DNA of 9,534 nucleotides from JBBRFH01 sp038224615 (GTDB taxonomy: Bacteria > Planctomycetota > Phycisphaerae > Tepidisphaerales > Tepidisphaeraceae): the NCBI GenBank assembly GCA_038224615.1, contig JBBRFH010000129.1, positions 1 through 9,534 on the forward strand. The letters run 5' to 3'. The first letter of the stretch is position 1. Each line of letters begins with the position of its first letter. This document shows, one piece after another, positions 6,077 through 9,534 of the stretch. The translations under genes and the position numbers were made by a program. Under the pieces are notes generated by a model. That model was given only the letters and a program-made list of their open reading frames with translations. It ran no database searches and had not been told where the DNA came from.

Positions 6077-7135
6077 TTACAGTGATGCAATGACCGCGTC
6101 GGTCACATGTGCCGTCATCGCGTTGCCGCCCAGGTCTTTGGTATGGTTCTTCGGATCGCTGACGACCTTGCGGCACGCGTCGTTGATGGCTTGGGCGGCT
6201 TTGGGCTGGTCGAGAAAGTCGAGCATCATTGCGACGCTGAGGAACGTCGCGATCGGATTCGCCAAACCTTTGCCCGCGATGTCCGGCGCGCTGCCGTGGA
6301 CCGGCTCGAACATGCTGGCCGCCTGCTTGGTGGGGTTGAGATTGCCCGACGCCGCCATGCCCATGCCGCCCTGAATGGCGGCGCCCAAATCGGTGATAAT
6401 GTCGCCGAACATATTGGTGGTGACGATCACGTCGTAGCGCTTCGGCTGGGTGATCATGTACATCGTACAGGCGTCGACGTGGTCGTAGGCGTTCTCGATG
6501 TTCGGGTATTCCTTCGCCACTTCATCGAACGCGCGCATCCACAGGTTATGCGCGTAGCGCAGCACGTTGGTCTTGGCGACCAGCGTCACCTTCTTACGCC
6601 CAAACTTGACGGCGTACTCGAAGGCGTAGCGGATGGCCCGCTCGACGCCGTGACGCGTGGTGACTTCGATTTGGTTGGCGACCTCGTGCTTGGTGCCCTT
6701 GTAAAGGAAGCCGCCGTTCTGGCAATACAAACCTTCGGTGTTTTCGCGGACGATCACCATGTCAAATGGCTCGTCCTTCTTCAGCGGCGTCGGCACGCCG
6801 GGGAGCAGGCGGGTCGGGCGAAGGTTGATGTACTGATCAAGCTCGAACCGCATTCGCAAAAGGATGTCGGTCTCGATAAGCCCTTGGGGGATTTCCTTGT
6901 TGCCGCGCGGGTCGGCGCCGACCGCGCCGAACAGGATCGCGTCGTGGGCCGCCAGTTCCTTCAGCGCCGAATCGGGGAGCGTGATCTTCGTCTTGAGATA
7001 GTGCTCGGCGCCGAAAGGGTAGTCGGTCGTCGAGTACGAGAAGCCGAACTTCTGCGCCGCGACCTTGAGGATCTTAAGTCCCTCGGCCACGACTTCCTTA
7101 CCGACGAAATCACCAGGCATCACCGCGATCTTCAT
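6077..7135 (-). CDS. leuB: 3-isopropylmalate dehydrogenase-like enzyme
   Basis: 352 residues, normal for the beta-decarboxylating dehydrogenase family. The best match by eye is the LeuB branch, which oxidises and decarboxylates 3-isopropylmalate with NAD in leucine synthesis. Visible motifs: LLRMRFELDQYINLRP (92-107) with substrate-binding Arg94, Arg96 and Arg106; IVRENTEGLY (128-137, Arg130); AKTNVLR (187-193, Lys188); Asp221; the metal-binding FGDIITDL (243-250); and HGSAPDIAGKG (280-290), whose Asp285 favours NAD. RENTEG, in place of the RELTGG of classical LeuB, is shared with isocitrate, homoisocitrate and tartrate dehydrogenases, so the substrate is less certain than the family. The N-terminal motif reads GDFVGKEV where GDGIGPEV is usual. 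SD-like GAAGGTG (7141-7147) precedes the start, which overlaps the miaA stop as ATGA. Confidence 0.8.
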   Translation of the reverse strand: MKIAVMPGDFVGKEVVAEGLKILKVAAQKFGFSYSTTDYPFGAEHYLKTKITLPDSALKELAAHDAILFGAVGADPRGNKEIPQGLIETDILLRMRFELDQYINLRPTRLLPGVPTPLKKDEPFDMVIVRENTEGLYCQNGGFLYKGTKHEVANQIEVTTRHGVERAIRYAFEYAVKFGRKKVTLVAKTNVLRYAHNLWMRAFDEVAKEYPNIENAYDHVDACTMYMITQPKRYDVIVTTNMFGDIITDLGAAIQGGMGMAASGNLNPTKQAASMFEPVHGSAPDIAGKGLANPIATFLSVAMMLDFLDQPKAAQAINDACRKVVSDPKNHTKDLGGNAMTAHVTDAVIASL

Positions 7136-8046
7136 GCTTGCACCTTCTGCAAAATGGAATCGAGCAGGGTAGACGGATCGGCCGACCCGTCAAGCCATTG
7201 CACGCGCTCGAACCGGCGGAACCATTTGACCTGGCGACGGGAAAGTTGCCGCGTGGCGATCTTGATCTGCTCGATTGCGTCGTCGAGCGACATTCGGCCG
7301 GCGAGGTGCTCGATCAACTCGTGATACCCCGTCGCCTCCGCCGCCGTGCGCGAGAGCGTGCCGTAGCGCGCCAGCAAACCGCGCGTCTCCTCCAGCCAGC
7401 CCGATTGCAGCATCAGCTTGGCGCGGGCGTTGATTCGGCGATTCAACACGTCCTTGTCCCAGGCCAATCCGAACCAGGTCGCTTCGTGCCGATGCGTCCC
7501 CGCGCCCCATTCCTGCTGATGCTCAGTGATCGGCTTGCCCGTCAGCTCAAACACCTCCAGCGCCCGCACGAGCCGCCGGCGATCGTTCACATGAATGCGC
7601 TGCGCCGCCTCGGGGTCGATCGTCGCAAGCCGCGCGTGCAACACGTCCAGCGCTTCTTCGTTGAGCTGCGCCCGCAGCGGGAGGTCGGCGCTGGGGCCTT
7701 CAAAGAGTCCCTCAAACAGCGCCTTGTAGTACATCGGCGTCCCACCCGTCGCGATGAGCGGAACGCCGCGCGCCCGGGCGTCGGCGATTACTGCGTCGGC
7801 ACGCTCGATGAACTGCGACACCGCGAACGTCTCGGTCGGGTCGACGAGGTCAATCAAGTGGTGTTTCACCCGCGCCTGTTCGTCGGCCGACGGCTTGGCG
7901 GTGCCGAGGTCCATGCCGCGGTAGACCTGCATCGAATCGACCGACAGTATCTCCGCGCCGATTCGCTCGGCGGCCGCCAGCGCGAGCGCGGTCTTACCCG
8001 ACGCGGTCGGTCCCAATATTGCGATAATCTGGCTGCCCACTGTCAT
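7132..8046 (-). CDS. miaA: tRNA dimethylallyltransferase
   Basis: 304 residues from the ATG at 8046, the usual MiaA length; an in-frame ATG at 8151 would add 35 Cys- and Gly-rich residues unlike the family. MiaA adds a dimethylallyl group to N6 of A37 beside the anticodon in tRNAs reading codons that begin with U. Motifs in order: the P-loop GPTASGKT (12-19), SVDSMQVYRGMDLGTAKP (35-52, with Asp37 and the DSxQ element), ATGGTPMYYKAL (99-110), RRRLVRALEVFELTG (156-170), EATGYHE (237-243) and RRQVKWFRRF (270-279). AGGTGG (8055-8060) lies 8 bases upstream of the ATG and supports this start. It overlaps the leuB-like gene by four bases, so the two form an operon with coupled translation. The common neighbours mutL and hfq are absent. 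Confidence 0.95.
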   Translation of the reverse strand: MTVGSQIIAILGPTASGKTALALAAAERIGAEILSVDSMQVYRGMDLGTAKPSADEQARVKHHLIDLVDPTETFAVSQFIERADAVIADARARGVPLIATGGTPMYYKALFEGLFEGPSADLPLRAQLNEEALDVLHARLATIDPEAAQRIHVNDRRRLVRALEVFELTGKPITEHQQEWGAGTHRHEATWFGLAWDKDVLNRRINARAKLMLQSGWLEETRGLLARYGTLSRTAAEATGYHELIEHLAGRMSLDDAIEQIKIATRQLSRRQVKWFRRFERVQWLDGSADPSTLLDSILQKVQA

Positions 8047-8054
8047 CGTGACCA

Positions 8055-8060
8055 CCACCT
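8055..8060 (-). promoter_or_regulatory. Shine-Dalgarno site of miaA
   Basis: AGGTGG on the minus strand, 8 bases before the ATG at 8046. It supports that start over the upstream ATG at 8151. Confidence 0.55.
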
Positions 8061-8086
8061 GGCCGCCGCTGCCAACCGTGCAGCCG

Positions 8087-8092
8087 GTTATA
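8087..8092 (-). promoter_or_regulatory. Possible -10 box of the miaA operon
   Basis: TATAAC on the minus strand matches the -10 consensus at five of six positions and would start a leader of about 34 bases before miaA. The -35 region at the normal distance is poor, so this is tentative. The rest of the 185-base spacer (8047-8231) shows nothing else that I can support. Confidence 0.3.
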
Positions 8093-8231
8093 GAACAGCC
8101 CCGGCAGCATAGCAGCAGAATCCCTCGAAAAAACAAGCACTTACAACCCATTGGTAGTGGCGGGGCACTGGCGCGGTCGTTTTAGTGGTAGCGAAGACTT
8201 GCCCCGAAGTGCGAGAGTCAGGCTAAACCTG

Positions 8232-9534
8232 CTACAAGATTTCCCGCCATCGCACGACGCCGCCCGCGGGGACATCGACGCGCTGCACGACTGTTCGCAT
8301 CACGTCATAAAGTCGCTCTTGCGCGGCCGATTCGGAAGTCTCGACGAGGATCTTCACCGTTGCATCAAACTTCGTCGGATTGCTGATCGTGATCTCGCCG
8401 GTCCCCGACCATTCGGCGTTGACATGATCAAGGACGCAGAGCAGCCGCGTATCGGGCTGCGCGTAAATTCCGGGCAGTTCGGCCCAGGTCAGGAGCATCG
8501 AGCCTTCCGACCAGGTCGAGCCGCCGAAGATCTCCCCTACGCCGATTTCATTATCCGGATCGCCGCGGACTTCCCAGTCACTCATGTTCACCCGCTCATT
8601 GATCCAACCCGCCGGCATGATCGGCCAGCGCTGGTTGGGGCGCCGGTCGACAATCGGACGATCGACGCGCGACATGTATTGCGGAATCGCATGCGCAATC
8701 GAGCGGAGCAAATCCAGATAGTTTCGCTCGCCGGTGGCGCGGAACAGTTTCAGCAGCGCGTCGCCGGAAAGTGTGCAGATGCCGGGCGCGCTGTGCTTGT
8801 TCTGAACATTGGCGTAGACGGTTCCGTCAGTCAGCATGCCCATGCGCCCGAATGTGGAGTTGGCCGGGAAGGGAAAATCGTAGTTGACGACCCACGTCGC
8901 CGCCTGGTGCGCCACGTTGCGTGCCGCAGTAAGCCAGCGGGGATCGCGCGTCGCTTCGAAAAGTGTGACGAACGAATCAAGAAGTCCGAAGCACGACTCA
9001 CTGTCGGGCGACTGAATAATGTCGCCGGGCCCGCCATTGGTGATGCCGCGTGCGATGAACTCGTCGTGATAATACGAGCCCGCGGCGGTTGCGGTTTCGA
9101 GATATGCCGGTTCGTCGAACCACGACGCCGCCCGCACCAACCCGCCGATCGCGAGCGCCGCGGTACACGTTCCGCCGACGCGAAGCTCATCACGCCACGC
9201 CGAAGCGTAGTGGCCGAACTGATGATAGCGGTTCCACAATCGCACAAACCCGTCGGCAAGCGACCGTGTCATCCGCTGCCAGGGCTCATGGATTGTCTCG
9301 GATCGATCCCGCAAAAGCTGGAACGATCGCAGCAGGCAATACATGCTGTCTGCGCTGTAGCGAAGAAGCACACGATGCGCATCCGACCAGACACCCTCGT
9401 GGAACGAACTGCGCAGGAAACCTGACGCGGTCAGCGCGCCGTTGGCAAGGAAATCGAACGTGCGCGTCGCGCGGGCGAAGGTGATCGGCTGCCCCTCGCC
9501 GAGCAGTGCGGGGAGGATATTCGGGCCGCCCACC
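8232..9534 (-). CDS. Helical glycosidase-like protein, C-terminal part
   Basis: The frame is open to the right edge, so the N-terminus is missing; the first codon in view, a GTG at 9533, need not be the start. The 433 residues seen do not match a family I can name. Residues about 50-290 alternate paired amphipathic helices with Gly- and aromatic-rich loops (for example SCFGLLDSFVTLFEATRDP and SGDALLKLFRATGERNYLDLL), the habit of (alpha/alpha)6-barrel carbohydrate-active enzymes. Residues about 364-432 (RLLCVLDHVNAEW to VVRWREIL) read as a small beta-sandwich end domain, common behind such barrels. Conserved-looking loops are TNGGPGDIIQSPDSESC (165-181) and NKHSAPGICTLSGD (245-258). No signal peptide can be judged because the start is outside. 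A role in polysaccharide breakdown is inference only. Confidence 0.7.
   Translation of the reverse strand, partial: VGGPNILPALLGEGQPITFARATRTFDFLANGALTASGFLRSSFHEGVWSDAHRVLLRYSADSMYCLLRSFQLLRDRSETIHEPWQRMTRSLADGFVRLWNRYHQFGHYASAWRDELRVGGTCTAALAIGGLVRAASWFDEPAYLETATAAGSYYHDEFIARGITNGGPGDIIQSPDSESCFGLLDSFVTLFEATRDPRWLTAARNVAHQAATWVVNYDFPFPANSTFGRMGMLTDGTVYANVQNKHSAPGICTLSGDALLKLFRATGERNYLDLLRSIAHAIPQYMSRVDRPIVDRRPNQRWPIMPAGWINERVNMSDWEVRGDPDNEIGVGEIFGGSTWSEGSMLLTWAELPGIYAQPDTRLLCVLDHVNAEWSGTGEITISNPTKFDATVKILVETSESAAQERLYDVMRTVVQRVDVPAGGVVRWREIL

Noticed and set aside
6107..7324. Plus-strand open frame opposite the leuB-like gene and miaA
   Set aside because: It spans the junction of two real genes on the other strand and has no coherent domain structure.
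8161..8206. CGGGGCA/TGCCCCG inverted repeat as terminator of the edge gene
   Set aside because: The arms are only 7 bp with a 32-base gap and no T run follows on the minus strand; too weak to call.
8151..9425. Plus-strand open frame of 424 codons at the right edge
   Set aside because: It lies opposite the helical protein gene, is Arg- and His-rich in the manner of antisense frames, and shows no recognisable domain.
1..9534. Mobile island, phage or defence system
   Set aside because: No integrase, transposase, toxin-antitoxin pair, nuclease-helicase set or CRISPR repeats are visible, and the genes are mostly housekeeping.

Overview
The window is GC-rich, gene-dense bacterial chromosome. I see no phage genes, transposase, CRISPR array, tRNA or rRNA. 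The most likely source is a member of the Planctomycetota, perhaps class Phycisphaerae. This is an inference from gene style: a large exported HEAT-repeat protein, Shine-Dalgarno (SD) signals missing from several genes, rnpA-yidD without rpmH or dnaA beside it, and intergenic spaces rich in short palindromes. No marker gene proves it.

From left to right: (1) positions 1-160 hold a nested palindrome and a short tandem-like repeat. (2) An exported HEAT-repeat protein on the minus strand (221-2428) has a clear signal peptide, SD site and intrinsic terminator; its middle contains what looks like a response-regulator receiver domain that has lost its phosphorylation residues. (3) A gene-free stretch of about 520 bases (2429-2951) is dominated by two facing copies of a roughly 65-base hairpin element. 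(4) trxB, rnpA and yidD run on the minus strand. rnpA and yidD overlap by 8 bases, and a 41-bp inverted repeat separates trxB from rnpA. (5) A site-2-protease-type membrane metalloprotease gene on the plus strand is divergent from trxB and meets a Nudix hydrolase gene stop codon to stop codon. (6) A 68-base inverted repeat separates the Nudix gene from a leuB-like dehydrogenase gene, which is translationally coupled (ATGA) to miaA upstream. (7) The right edge holds the 3' part of a gene for a large helical, glycosidase-like protein of unknown specificity.

Most genes are housekeeping: tRNA processing and modification (rnpA, miaA), membrane protein insertion (yidD), thiol redox (trxB), leucine synthesis (leuB-like) and nucleotide clean-up (Nudix). 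I found no dedicated defence, secretion or biosynthetic cluster. The features most worth a second look are the exported protein with the receiver-like domain and the family of intergenic inverted repeats. Three of these repeats, unrelated in sequence, share a 16-base loop, and two of the three have the same 68-base overall length.
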